A stretch of 64,000 nt of DNA, taken from positions 124,001 through 188,000 of the forward strand of contig NZ_CANMIO010000002.1 of NCBI RefSeq assembly GCF_947497935.1, given 5' to 3'. The stretch is from an uncultured Shewanella sp. (GTDB taxonomy: Bacteria; Pseudomonadota; Gammaproteobacteria; Enterobacterales; Shewanellaceae). Under the pieces are notes generated by a model, which did not search any database, had not been told where the DNA came from, and worked only from the letters and a program-made list of their open reading frames with translations. The position numbers and the translations under genes are program-made. The stretch's first letter is position 1. Each line of letters opens with the position of its first letter. This document shows, piece after piece, positions 34,099-43,420 of the stretch.

Positions 34099-35426
34099 TG
34101 GTCAGCCTCCTCGGTTGCAGCCAGTACGGCAACGGTACGGTTTGCACGTTTTAGGTAAGTTTGCGCTACACGTTGAATGTCTTCCGGCGTCACCTTGTTG
34201 TAGGCTTCTGGGGCGTTAAATAGCTTGTCGTAACTGCCAAAGAACAACTCATAGGTGCCTATGGTATTGGCCTTACCATTAATGGTTTCCATGGCGCGAT
34301 AAAAGCCCATTAGCTTGATATTCTTAACCTTCTCTAGCTCTTCTGCTGTGACCCCATCACGAGCCACACGATTGATCTCACTGATCATCGCATCTTCTAG
34401 CTCTGGCGCGGTCACTCCGGGATTAGCCACACCCATCACGTAAAACAGGTTCGGATCAAATGACATCGGCATATAGGTATCGACTTCTATGGCGACTTGC
34501 TTATCGACTAAGCCTTGATACATGCGCGAGCTATTACCTGTGGTCAAGATTGATGACAATAGATCCAACGCGTAATAGTCGGCATTTGAGGTGGCAGGGA
34601 TATGGTAGCCCAGCATCACGTTGGGGGTACTTACCGAAGCTTTTTGCACGAAGACGCGGCGTTCACCCTTTTGTAGCGGCTCAACGGTTTTAACCTCTCG
34701 TGGCGGTGCCTGTGCTGGAATTGGCGCAAAATACTTATCGGCAAGCTGCTTTACTTCGGCCAATTTAACATCGCCCGCAATCACCACTACAGCGTTGTTA
34801 GGCGCGTAATAAGTCTTGTGGTATTGGATTAAGTCTTCTAGGGTCCAGGCAGCGATATCAGACTCATGACCGATAACCGACCAGCTATAAGGGTGGGCTC
34901 TAAAGGCCGCGCCTTTAAGCTCTTCTTGTAGCACGCGCCAGTTAGAGTTTTCCAGCCCTGTTAAACGCTCAGAGGCCACTACGCCACGCTCACTTTCCAC
35001 CATCTGCTCGTTAATATCTAGGTTCTCGATACGATCGGCTTCAAGATCAAAGATGGTCTCTAGCGCATTCGCTGGGAACCAGTCGGTGTAAACGGTGAGG
35101 TTTTCTGTGGTGTAGGCATTGTTTGCCCCGCCAGCCGCTTCCATGGTGCGGTCGAACATCTTAGGGCCATATTTTTTCGAGCCGTTAAACATCATATGTT
35201 CGAAGAAGTGAGAGATCCCGGTAATGCCCGGCACTTCGTTACGTGAGCCAACCTTCCAGAAAAGGTACATATTGGCGTTGGGTATCGAGCTGTCTTCCAA
35301 TACCATTATCTTCATGCCGTTATCCAAAGTGAAACTTTGAATATCTTTGGCCTGTGTCGCTTGCACCATTGGCGCTGCTAATAGCAGGCCAATAGACAAT
35401 AACAATGCCTTGGTATAGCGCTTCAT
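34095..35426 (-). CDS. M16-family zinc metalloprotease, catalytic subunit
   Basis: A 443-residue secreted M16 peptidase. The inverted zinc motif HFFEH is at about residues 75-79 (GISHFFEHMMF), with the downstream Glu in ESERGVVASER. A signal peptide ends near VQA. Start at ATG 35426 because AAGGAG lies just upstream; the longer TTG frame is unlikely. With the inactive partner downstream it forms a likely heterodimeric protease acting on peptides in the periplasm. A small ATACCAATTGGTAT palindrome lies 18 bp upstream of the start. Confidence 0.9.
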   Translation of the reverse strand: MKRYTKALLLSIGLLLAAPMVQATQAKDIQSFTLDNGMKIMVLEDSSIPNANMYLFWKVGSRNEVPGITGISHFFEHMMFNGSKKYGPKMFDRTMEAAGGANNAYTTENLTVYTDWFPANALETIFDLEADRIENLDINEQMVESERGVVASERLTGLENSNWRVLQEELKGAAFRAHPYSWSVIGHESDIAAWTLEDLIQYHKTYYAPNNAVVVIAGDVKLAEVKQLADKYFAPIPAQAPPREVKTVEPLQKGERRVFVQKASVSTPNVMLGYHIPATSNADYYALDLLSSILTTGNSSRMYQGLVDKQVAIEVDTYMPMSFDPNLFYVMGVANPGVTAPELEDAMISEINRVARDGVTAEELEKVKNIKLMGFYRAMETINGKANTIGTYELFFGSYDKLFNAPEAYNKVTPEDIQRVAQTYLKRANRTVAVLAATEEADQ

Positions 35427-35443
35427 TATCCGCTCCTTGTTTA

Positions 35444-35457
35444 ATACCAATTGGTAT
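35444..35457. repeat. small palindrome ATACCAATTGGTAT
   Basis: A 14-bp perfect palindrome that shares the ATACCAAT core with the 9386-9432 repeat. It lies just before the ribosome site of the M16 protease gene. It may be a remnant of a small repeat family or an operator. Confidence 0.5.
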
Positions 35458-35719
35458 AAGCACTCTTGTTATATGCTGATTTTTATAGTCAGAACATAAC
35501 GAAAATTCGATTTTCTTCGATGAATATTCTTTTTCATCGCGACTCCTCACGATGAAATCAGCATCCATCAAAAAGCAAATTGTGATGAAAATCAAATTAA
35601 CTGCGGCAAATATTTGTAACTCAAGGTAAACCTGAAGTAACACTAGAGCAATCTTGTTTTTTTCGCTGGCTGTTTTATGCTAATTTCAAACTCTATTTCA
35701 TCGACAGTTAGGCCACTAC

Positions 35720-36388
35720 ATGTCATCAGAAAAGGATTTCAGCACATTAGATACTCTCAACTGCAACACAGATGTGCATTTGCAGTTGCTCACGCCGACA
35801 CAAACCATTCGTCTACGCAGCCGTTTAATAGGCGTCGATCCGGGACGTTCGGTCATTTTGTCCCTAGGGAGTGACAAAGCTTGGCAAGCCGCGAGCGCCT
35901 ATGTCAGAGAAAGGCAGAGCGTGGTGATTAGGGTGGTCAATAGCGATGAACAAGATGCCACGATCTTGGCCTTTAGAAGCAATATTCACCAAATTCTCTC
36001 AGTGGCGGGGCGCTGGCTTATTGTTAGCTACCCAAAAGAGCTGCAGACGGTATCTTTAAGGCAACACTCTAGAATTCCAGTCAATATTAAAGCCAGTCTT
36101 ACCGCCATAGATTCGAGCGTGATCATCTCATCGGGTTATCTAAAAGACATCTCAATTAAAGGCGGCGCCTTTGTTAGTGAGACCAAGATTAATTTTAATA
36201 TCGATAGTCAGTATCGTCTCAAGATGGAGTTCGACGGCGAGCAAGAGTCCATCTCTATCACGATTAAAAACCAACAGGAACTCGACCCCAGCTCAAAGCT
36301 GGCCCAATATGGCTTTACGCTCAACACTGAAGCCGAAGAGACTGAGGAGTTGCTGCAAAAAGTCATCTTGCAGCACCTAAACCAATAA
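35720..36388 (+). CDS. PilZ-domain protein (YcgR-like c-di-GMP receptor)
   Basis: A 222-residue protein. An N-terminal YcgR-like region is followed by a PilZ domain at about residues 115-215 with both c-di-GMP motifs: RxxxR in LRQHSRIPV and DxSxxG in LKDISIKGGAF. It would bind c-di-GMP. It lies about 2.5 kb from a diguanylate cyclase/phosphodiesterase gene (38925), and the two could form one signalling branch, though nothing in the sequence shows direct coupling. Confidence 0.85.
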   Translation: MSSEKDFSTLDTLNCNTDVHLQLLTPTQTIRLRSRLIGVDPGRSVILSLGSDKAWQAASAYVRERQSVVIRVVNSDEQDATILAFRSNIHQILSVAGRWLIVSYPKELQTVSLRQHSRIPVNIKASLTAIDSSVIISSGYLKDISIKGGAFVSETKINFNIDSQYRLKMEFDGEQESISITIKNQQELDPSSKLAQYGFTLNTEAEETEELLQKVILQHLNQ

Positions 36389-36466
36389 GATTTGATTCTG
36401 GCTTTTTAATATTCAAAGGCCTGCCCACTGAGTCAATCAAGTCGGCAGCTTAACCATGGTCATCGC

Positions 36467-37438
36467 TTATTGAGCCAGAAACACCTGCTCCACCTTGTGT
36501 AGCAATTGAGGCGACTTAAGTTCGATCTCGCCCGTCATCAAAAAGGAAAAGTTCTCGGCAATAATCTCTTCCGGATGAATAATGTAATTAGTATTTCGGC
36601 CTATCTGCTTAAAGAAACCTTTAAACTCGGATACCTTGACGATTTGTGCGTTATCAGGATCGTATGCTGCGATATTAGGCAGCTCATCGCTACCGACGAT
36701 CACAAACTTAAATTCAAGATAATCGAAAAACTCGCCACCCTTCTCAAGACTGTAGCCCGGCTCACCTGAATACAGAATAGGTACGACCCAAACCATTTTT
36801 CCGTCATGCTTCACTCTAATTGCAAAGTCGTTTATAGGTGCATCTGGGTTAGTGATTTTCTGTTGAGCCAGTGAGCTTGGGAAAGGAATTTCACCAACGG
36901 GATAAAACCCTATGGCTTGATAGAGTTGCTGCTTCACTTGTGGATTGAAGCGAGAAAAAACATGCAGTAGTTCATGGGCGATTAACGCGGGAAGCCTTTG
37001 TTGATTATCAATCTGCTTCTGCTGCAAGATAATGGCCTGCCCACGGGTGTAGGCGGCGCCGCCTTCTTCTAAGCCTGTGGTTTTAATAAATTGAATCGGC
37101 TGTGGCAGGTTTACTTTTAATGCACTCAGTTTAGGTTGAAGTTGATTAAATGCTTGAGTCACAGCGTCGCGGTCTTGCGGCGTCCAGTCTAGTGTCTGAG
37201 TGGCTACAAATGCTAAGTAATCAGGCTTACTCGGGCTATCTTCACGCTTCATGCGCGAGGCCATATCGAACTGGCTAATGCCACGGACGAAGTCATCTTC
37301 CAGAGTCAGTACCTTGGCGGCATCAGCTTTATTTAGAAAGCTAATGGGCTCATGGGTTGCGGCCTGAGCGGGAGTCAACAGCATCACACTCAAACAGATC
37401 CATACCGAATAGATAAATGCCCAGTTTGTTATTCTCAT
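36467..37438 (-). CDS. secreted putative zinc metalloprotease (HExxH)
   Basis: A 323-residue protein with a signal peptide ending near AQAATH. A zinc-site LIAHELLHVFSRF (HELLH) is clear. The middle portion resembles no family I can name. Start at ATG 37438 with AAAGGA upstream; several upstream in-frame Met codons are poorer. It lies in a minus-strand run with the methyltransferase and charged-protein genes, though the gaps (87 and 27 bp) do not prove an operon. The substrate is unknown. Confidence 0.7.
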   Translation of the reverse strand: MRITNWAFIYSVWICLSVMLLTPAQAATHEPISFLNKADAAKVLTLEDDFVRGISQFDMASRMKREDSPSKPDYLAFVATQTLDWTPQDRDAVTQAFNQLQPKLSALKVNLPQPIQFIKTTGLEEGGAAYTRGQAIILQQKQIDNQQRLPALIAHELLHVFSRFNPQVKQQLYQAIGFYPVGEIPFPSSLAQQKITNPDAPINDFAIRVKHDGKMVWVVPILYSGEPGYSLEKGGEFFDYLEFKFVIVGSDELPNIAAYDPDNAQIVKVSEFKGFFKQIGRNTNYIIHPEEIIAENFSFLMTGEIELKSPQLLHKVEQVFLAQ

Positions 37439-37525
37439 GTCGATCATTCCTTTGTTCATATTTATCGCCAACTCTTTTCAGCAAGTGCGAGAAGTAAGCC
37501 GAATCACTCTCAGCCTAAAGCAGAG

Positions 37526-38161
37526 CTAAGCTTTGGTAAACAGCACCACATCATTACCCAGCACTTCTAATGTCCAATTATACTGCTCTGCAATCCACTC
37601 AAAGGTCGCTGTTGAATAGAAACAAATATGTGTCGGATCACCTTTGTAATGCCATCGACTGAAAGCCTCGAGATCACCGGCACGCTTAGTCATTATCAAG
37701 AGCAAGGAGCCCGGCTTTAACAAGCCATCTAATCTAGCTAATAAAGATTTGGCATCCGCAACATGCTCTATGACCTCGGTGGTAATGACAAAATCATATT
37801 GTTTGTTGAGCTTCTCAGGATCATTACAGTAATACAGATCGTAGTTATCAACCTTCACGCCCTTCTCTGCCGCCATCACGCTAATTGTCGGCCCAGGACC
37901 ACAGCCAAAGTCTAACCCTTGGGCGTCTTGAGGGATCCGTTCGAGTATGGGGTCAAGCGCCCGCGAGAGGAATCTGCGGTAACCTAGATCTTCTGAATCA
38001 TTTTGATGTTGATCGTAAATGGCTTTTTCATCGGCAACACTCAGATGAAATGCCTCAGGCACAGACACTAAGTGGCAATGGCCACAGCGCTGATACTCTC
38101 TAAATTTATCTTGATAAAAAGCCTGTAAACTCGGCTGCTGACACAAGGGACAGATACTCAA
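37526..38161 (-). CDS. class I SAM methyltransferase with N-terminal zinc ribbon
   Basis: A 211-residue protein. Paired CxxC motifs at the start (CPLC, CGHC) suggest a zinc ribbon, followed by motif I GLDFGCGPGPTISVMA and a later VITTEVIEHVADAKSLL, typical of methyltransferase type 11/23. Such CxxC-methyltransferase proteins often act on small molecules or cell-surface sugars. The acceptor is not known. Start ATG is clear. Confidence 0.82.
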   Translation of the reverse strand: MSICPLCQQPSLQAFYQDKFREYQRCGHCHLVSVPEAFHLSVADEKAIYDQHQNDSEDLGYRRFLSRALDPILERIPQDAQGLDFGCGPGPTISVMAAEKGVKVDNYDLYYCNDPEKLNKQYDFVITTEVIEHVADAKSLLARLDGLLKPGSLLLIMTKRAGDLEAFSRWHYKGDPTHICFYSTATFEWIAEQYNWTLEVLGNDVVLFTKA

Positions 38162-38188
38162 AGGATATTCCTAACTCTACTTATTTAA

Positions 38189-38554
38189 CTATTCAAAAGG
38201 TTTTGGGATTTTGCGATCGATGCTTGCCGCTTCCCTAGCTTCACGTAAATACTTCTCTTCTCGAGACTCTCGCTGCTTAAATTGCTTCTGCGCCTTTTCT
38301 CTTTGCTCGCCTTCCCAATCACCTGACTCTTGCCTTTCAAGCACTTTCTTCTCTCGGTCTTCTCTTTGCTTGGCGGCATCTCGTGCTTTTTGTAACTGCT
38401 CTTGCTCGACTCGCTGTTTTACCTTCTCTGCTTGCACGGATAATGAGTCGGCGCGAGCCTTTGTAGACTCCTCAGCCGCTAATCCAAAACTCATCAACAT
38501 AATGCAGGTTATCGCCAACACTTGTGCTTGCGATACGATATATTTAATGGCCAC
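38189..38554 (-). CDS. small secreted, highly charged coiled-coil protein
   Basis: A 121-residue protein with a hydrophobic leader (about 1-27, ending LAAEES) and the rest a Lys/Glu/Arg/Gln-rich helix (REQ-type heptads such as AKQREDREKKVLERQ). No named domain is seen. The charge pattern fits a periplasmic coiled-coil. I cannot assign a function. Confidence 0.6.
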   Translation of the reverse strand: MAIKYIVSQAQVLAITCIMLMSFGLAAEESTKARADSLSVQAEKVKQRVEQEQLQKARDAAKQREDREKKVLERQESGDWEGEQREKAQKQFKQRESREEKYLREAREAASIDRKIPKPFE

Positions 38555-38924
38555 AGCTACTCCTTGTCATAAACTTCTCATCTCGGTCTCTTATTCTAAC
38601 TAATTCATTCACATTGGCACCGCCTTTTATTCACCCCTTGAGTTAACCAGACTTAAAAGGCAAGAAATCAATTGAAGTTCAGCAACTTATACCAATAGGC
38701 TTCCATCAACTTTTGAGTGTAATTTCAAGTGTATTCTTTAAGGTTTGTGAAAATATTTAATGTAAATGTTCTCTAGATTCAATTTTATTACATCTTAATT
38801 GTACAAAGCGTCAAATAAAGGTATTTTTGACGCCAAGCTGACTAAGCTATATCAAAATATAACTTTATTGTCGTAATAATCAGTAATTTGCCTCTAAAAA
38901 ATGTCATGCCAAAAGGAAGAGTGT
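38555..38924. other. 370-bp intergenic region before the GGDEF-EAL gene
   Basis: AT-rich promoter-like sequence; AATATTTAATG and poly-T stretches are seen, with a half-copy of the ATACCAAT motif near 38690. No ORF, terminator or clear operator is visible. Confidence 0.5.
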
Positions 38925-41054
38925 ATGAGTTTGTTAACCTGGTCTGAATTGTACCCACGTGTATCTTCTACAGATCCGGCACTATCCGAGCAACTCTTGC
39001 TCTGGCAAAACGAGTCTGAATCAACCGCTCTGGCCATATTACAGGGGCACCATTTCCTTGCAGCTACTCCTGCGGCGCTCAATTATTTTGAAAGCTTAGA
39101 GCAGAACTTTATTCATGCCACCCCCTTCGATTTTTCTCCTAGGCTGCAGTCTTCAGGAAGAAGCAGCGTCGAGTATGGTCAGCAAATGATAAATAAAGCG
39201 TCCAAGGGCGAAGTCGTCTCATTGAATTGGTTGCATATGAGTCAGCAAGGTAAAGAACTGCCTACCGTGTTAACCCTTTATCCTGCACAGCTAGATGAAA
39301 GCATAGTCATGCTAGTCTCATTCCAGCCAATGGATAGACGTAAACGTAGCAGGACAAGTATCAGCAACGGCTTTGAAACTCTTTCTAAAGAGCTGATGTC
39401 GATAACCTTAGAAGACAGCGCCGAAGCCGTTTATATCACAGATGAAGACAATAAAATTTTGGCGGTTAATAAGGCCATGTGCCGGATCTGTGGTTACAGC
39501 GCCGAGCACTTGATTGCCAAGACCCCTAGCGAAATCAACTTAGAGTTACCACACCAAAGCCAAGTCCCCGATAACCCCCTCAAAGGCAAGGGTAGCTGGC
39601 AAGGGGAAGTCTGGAAGTGCCGTTCAGACGGAACAAGCTTCCCGGCATGGCAAAGTTGTCGACGGATCTACGCCGACAACACAGTGTTTTACGTTAACTT
39701 GTTTAGCGATATTAGTGAGAAGAAGGCGCTCGAAAACAAGCTGACTCAACAAGCCATGTATGACAAGCTCACTGGGCTACCAAATCGTTTTCATCTGATA
39801 AAGTTGCTCAATAAGGCGATCAACAATATCAAACAATTTCCCGACTTGCTCGGCGCTCTGCTGTTTTTGGATCTCAACGGTTTTAAGAATATTAACGACA
39901 GTTTTGGTCATTCGACCGGAGATAAAGTCTTACAACTCGTAGCGGCTCGCCTCGAGGCTTGCTGCTTCGAGAATGCTGAGATCGCTCGTCTAGGTGGTGA
40001 TGAGTTCACCTTAGTCTTACCTCAGTGTCGAGATAAACAAGAGATTGAAGCATTCTCTGAGCAGATACTATCACTCTTTGAGGCCCCCTTTGAGATTAAT
40101 GGCCAGAAATTCTATCTCGGCACCAGTATCGGGATCTCGCTATTTCCGCAGCAAAGTGACGAACCCAATCAGCTATTAAGCATGGCCGATACCGCTATGT
40201 ATTCGGCCAAAAATAGCCCCAAGCATATCCGTTTTTATAACGCCACCATCCGAGAAGCTGCCGAGAAAAAGCTTCATACTCTAAATGACTTACGCCATGC
40301 TCAAAGCCTTGGTCAGTTCAGCTTAGCTTATCAAAGCATTGTCGATTTAGAATCCAATAATACGGTGGCTGTTGAGGCCCTATTGCGCTGGACTCAGAGC
40401 AATGGTGAAGTCATTGAAGCCCATGACTTTATTCCTTTATTAGAGGAAGCTGGCCTGATGGTTAACGTTGGGCAGTGGGCGCTTGAGCAAGCTTGCATTC
40501 AAATGCTCAAATGGCATCAAGAGTTCGACTCGAAACTTAAGATCAGCGTTAATGCCTCAAGAGCGCAACTGGAACATCCAGACTTTATTCATATGCTTAA
40601 CGGGTTACTGACACGTACTCAGCTTCCTGCTAGCGCCTTGATTATTGAAATCACCGAGAATGCGTTTATTCACAGACCAAAATTGATGACAAAGGTCTTA
40701 GCTCAATTAAAAGAAATGGGTATTAGCATCACGATCGACGACTTTGGCGCTGGATTATCCTCCTTTAATTGGCTCAGCAGTCTACCGATAGACTGCCTAA
40801 AAATTGATGCAGACTTTACCCAGCGCTTAAATAGCAATCAAGGCAGAAAGCTTTGCAAAGCCATTATGCAACTTGCGCAAACCTTAGAGATCGATTTTGT
40901 TGTCGAAGGGGTAGAGACTCAAGTCCAAAAAGATGTACTTTCAAGCCTAGGAAAAGGCATGGGACAGGGGTACTTCTTTAATAGACCAGCATCGGCTGAG
41001 AACTTTTCCTTTGAGGTACTCGCTCCAGCTTACGCGACACAGCAGATCCTTTAA
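38925..41054 (+). CDS. PAS-GGDEF-EAL c-di-GMP signalling protein
   Basis: A 709-residue cytoplasmic protein. After an N-terminal region there is a PAS domain (about 155-265; VYITDEDNKILAVNKAM), then a GGDEF domain with the intact motif LGGDEF and an EAL domain with AVEALLRW, IDDFGAGLSSF and VVEGVET. Both motifs look catalytic, so it could make and break c-di-GMP, with PAS input. Start at 38925 with AAGGAAGAG upstream; an ATG at 38901 lacks a good site. An unusual inverted-repeat structure follows its stop codon (41076-41140). Confidence 0.9.
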   Translation: MSLLTWSELYPRVSSTDPALSEQLLLWQNESESTALAILQGHHFLAATPAALNYFESLEQNFIHATPFDFSPRLQSSGRSSVEYGQQMINKASKGEVVSLNWLHMSQQGKELPTVLTLYPAQLDESIVMLVSFQPMDRRKRSRTSISNGFETLSKELMSITLEDSAEAVYITDEDNKILAVNKAMCRICGYSAEHLIAKTPSEINLELPHQSQVPDNPLKGKGSWQGEVWKCRSDGTSFPAWQSCRRIYADNTVFYVNLFSDISEKKALENKLTQQAMYDKLTGLPNRFHLIKLLNKAINNIKQFPDLLGALLFLDLNGFKNINDSFGHSTGDKVLQLVAARLEACCFENAEIARLGGDEFTLVLPQCRDKQEIEAFSEQILSLFEAPFEINGQKFYLGTSIGISLFPQQSDEPNQLLSMADTAMYSAKNSPKHIRFYNATIREAAEKKLHTLNDLRHAQSLGQFSLAYQSIVDLESNNTVAVEALLRWTQSNGEVIEAHDFIPLLEEAGLMVNVGQWALEQACIQMLKWHQEFDSKLKISVNASRAQLEHPDFIHMLNGLLTRTQLPASALIIEITENAFIHRPKLMTKVLAQLKEMGISITIDDFGAGLSSFNWLSSLPIDCLKIDADFTQRLNSNQGRKLCKAIMQLAQTLEIDFVVEGVETQVQKDVLSSLGKGMGQGYFFNRPASAENFSFEVLAPAYATQQIL

Positions 41055-41075
41055 AGCGTTGCTGGAAGAAGGTAG

Positions 41076-41140
41076 CTACGCCAGCACTCTGAATAAGTTA
41101 TTCAGTGTCGCCCCCTGCAAAAGCTGTTGCCGGCGTAGCC
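41076..41140 (+). other. nested inverted-repeat structure after the GGDEF-EAL gene
   Basis: Outer arms GCTACGCC (41076) and GGCGTAGC (41133) enclose an inner palindrome CACTC-TGAATAA-G-TTATTCA-GTG (41086-41108). The loop region CCCCCTGCAAAAGC stays unpaired. It has no T-run to mark a terminator and does not match the c-di-GMP riboswitch core as I know it. A structured 3' UTR or repeat remnant is possible. Confidence 0.45.
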
Positions 41141-41329
41141 CCTATTATCACCATAAGATGATAAGGTTATTAAACCTGATTAATTGCAAAATTAGCGTGA
41201 TATCTACGGTGTTTTCTAAAGGAATAAACGATTTGAATCACAAAAGCTTACATCTATATTTTATCTAAAAACCGTTGCATTTCTTTACCTTTAACCATTC
41301 CATATAAAAACCACTAAAAATAATAAAGG

Positions 41330-41923
41330 TTATCGATACCTAGCCCGCACCTCGGCTGGCATAGAAGCCAACCTTTGCTCTACCATGGCGTTTAATGCCT
41401 TGGTTAGAGGTGCCACATCTTGTTCATTATCTATGGCCTTTAACATCATAGCAGCGGCTTCTAAGGTAGACAGGCTATCACTGCGGCTCGCCTTGCGTAT
41501 GGTGTAATTAGAAGCACTATCCAAATCTAGATGCAAAGCCGGATAAGCCTGTAGCCACGGATTAAGCTGCAGCAATTTATAGGCTTTTCGCCAGGTGCCA
41601 TCCAAAAAAAGCAGTATCACTTCTTGCTCAAGCGCTATCTCGTTGGCCGACACACTGGTGTCTGACGGATACACTAAGTAAACCGGCTTGCTAGACTGGG
41701 CTAATTGCTCGCGTAACTCTGCAAAATCATCAGGGGTTTCACCCACCACCACTTGAGTATTTGCAATAACCAGCTCTAACAAACGCACACTATTCTTCGC
41801 ATGCCCAACTTCACTGGGATCTTGCAAAATTATCAGCTCAGGTTTGACCTGCATGGTTTCAATACTGGCACATAGACAGGCTTTTTGTGGATAGTGGCAG
41901 TTTGGACAAGTTGGACGGGACAC
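41330..41923 (-). CDS. tapT: tRNA-uridine aminocarboxypropyltransferase TapT (DTW-domain protein)
   Basis: A DTW-domain protein: a zinc ribbon CPNCHYPQKACLC at the start and the motif FLDGTWRKAYKL, with a conserved C-terminus ending VRARYR. TapT (YfiP) puts the acp3 group on U47 of tRNA. Start is uncertain: an ATG at 42013 extends the frame by 30 residues, but it overlaps the T-run of a terminator (42014-42052), so GTG 41923, with AGAGG before it, is preferred. Confidence 0.8.
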   Translation of the reverse strand: MSRPTCPNCHYPQKACLCASIETMQVKPELIILQDPSEVGHAKNSVRLLELVIANTQVVVGETPDDFAELREQLAQSSKPVYLVYPSDTSVSANEIALEQEVILLFLDGTWRKAYKLLQLNPWLQAYPALHLDLDSASNYTIRKASRSDSLSTLEAAAMMLKAIDNEQDVAPLTKALNAMVEQRLASMPAEVRARYR

Positions 41924-42013
41924 GAGACCTCTGGGTAATTGTTTAATATAGCCTGCAAATTGTAGCCGAGTGTTGATACAAATAACATGACATTGAGATC
42001 CACTGAAACTCAT

Positions 42014-42052
42014 CAAAAAAAAGCCTGCCCAGATGGTTAGTCTGTGCAGGCT
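42014..42052 (-). terminator. terminator of the MFS transporter gene
   Basis: Read leftwards: AGCCTGC, 17-nt loop, GCAGGCT followed by eight T. It ends the transcript of the MFS gene and sits where a long version of tapT would begin. Confidence 0.75.
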
Positions 42053-42117
42053 AAAGTGTTTCAGGGTGAAACAAAGTTAACTGTTACTATCTTCAACTGA
42101 CCGCTCGGCAATCAAGC

Positions 42118-43320
42118 CTAATAAGCGTGTTGTTCTTGATGCCAATGGTCAAACTTAGGCATAGCCATCATGGCCAGAAGCGCAACAGCGCCTACGCCCA
42201 TCAAGGTTGCAACTGCATAAGGGGCAGTTAGACTTGTTTGCTGCACTAATGCTGTCAGCAGTGAGGCACCACTCATCTGGATAAAGCCAAGCATTGCCGT
42301 TGCTGTACCCGCTCTTTCACCAAAGGCTGATAATGCCATACTGGTTGCAGGACCAAGTAACAGTGCAAAACCAATACATAGCAACATCATAGGCAACATA
42401 TAGCTATACGCCGCCATCATACCCGCTTGTGGGCCAACGAGCTGCACCAGTACTTGAGTCACTGCAGACACTAGCATTAGCGCTAATGCGATAATAACTG
42501 TGGGACGATTACCTAACTTTTTGATCACTAGTGGCGCAGCAAAACAAGCGATGATATTCACCACGGCATTTAAGCCAAATAGGCCGCTAAACGTTAACTC
42601 CGACACACCTAGGTGGCCAATCAACCAAACTGGCGCGTAAGACACGTAACTTAGAATCGCTGCCATACCCGCCATACAAGCGATGGCATAAAATAGGAAG
42701 TGTGGCTCGGTAATAACCGGCTTATAGCGCGCCCAGCGATACAGCGGACCATCGCTAATGGTATTTTGTGGACGAGTTTCAGGTAAACGTAGGCTTACTA
42801 TGGCCAGAATAACTAGGCCGTACAAAGCCATGAAGATGAAATTTGATCGCCAGCCAAACTGCAACGCCAGCATGCCACCTAATGTCGGTGCTAAGGCTGG
42901 AATAATACAGATCATGCCATTTAAATAGCTGTAATAGCGTGCGCCCTCTTTAGGAGAAAAACAGTCCCGCACCGCACTGAACACCACGATAGAGGTCGAA
43001 CATGCCGCTAAACCTTGCATCACCCTGGCGATTTGAAGCCAATGAAACTCCACCGCAATAGCCGCTAATACACTGCTAATCATATAAAAAATGATGCCAC
43101 CTATGGCAACCGGTCGACGACCATAGCGATCAGCCAGTGGGCCAATTAATAACTGACCGGTACCCATGGCAAACAGGAAAAGCACTAGTGTCGATTGGAT
43201 CTCACTAGCAGACACAGCAAACTCAGCCGCCATTACTGGCATAGAGGGGAGGTAAATATCGATAGCCAAAGGACTTAAAATCACCATTGGCAACAAAATG
43301 GGTAACAAACTACGACGCAT
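42118..43320 (-). CDS. MFS drug-resistance transporter, Bcr/CflA family
   Basis: A 400-residue twelve-helix major facilitator protein. Signature motifs: LSPLAIDIYLPSMPVMAAEF near the start and GPLADRYGRRPVAIGG (motif A, about residues 65-80), then the motif-C-type region PALAPTLGGML. Exports small drugs or dipeptides. Start at 43320 with GAGAAAG upstream; ATG 43335 has no site. Divergent from a LysR gene at 43421, its probable regulator. Confidence 0.88.
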   Translation of the reverse strand: MRRSLLPILLPMVILSPLAIDIYLPSMPVMAAEFAVSASEIQSTLVLFLFAMGTGQLLIGPLADRYGRRPVAIGGIIFYMISSVLAAIAVEFHWLQIARVMQGLAACSTSIVVFSAVRDCFSPKEGARYYSYLNGMICIIPALAPTLGGMLALQFGWRSNFIFMALYGLVILAIVSLRLPETRPQNTISDGPLYRWARYKPVITEPHFLFYAIACMAGMAAILSYVSYAPVWLIGHLGVSELTFSGLFGLNAVVNIIACFAAPLVIKKLGNRPTVIIALALMLVSAVTQVLVQLVGPQAGMMAAYSYMLPMMLLCIGFALLLGPATSMALSAFGERAGTATAMLGFIQMSGASLLTALVQQTSLTAPYAVATLMGVGAVALLAMMAMPKFDHWHQEQHAY

Positions 43321-43420
43321 GATCTTTCTCAACATTTGGAAAACAGCGCTATAGTAATCAAACTAAGGTATGAACAGAAATGATATTATTTCCATTATGA
43401 ATTTCCATTGAGGAATATCT

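Noticed and set aside
41330..42016. TTG/ATG near 42013-42016 as tapT start
   Set aside because: It sits in the T-run of the upstream terminator.
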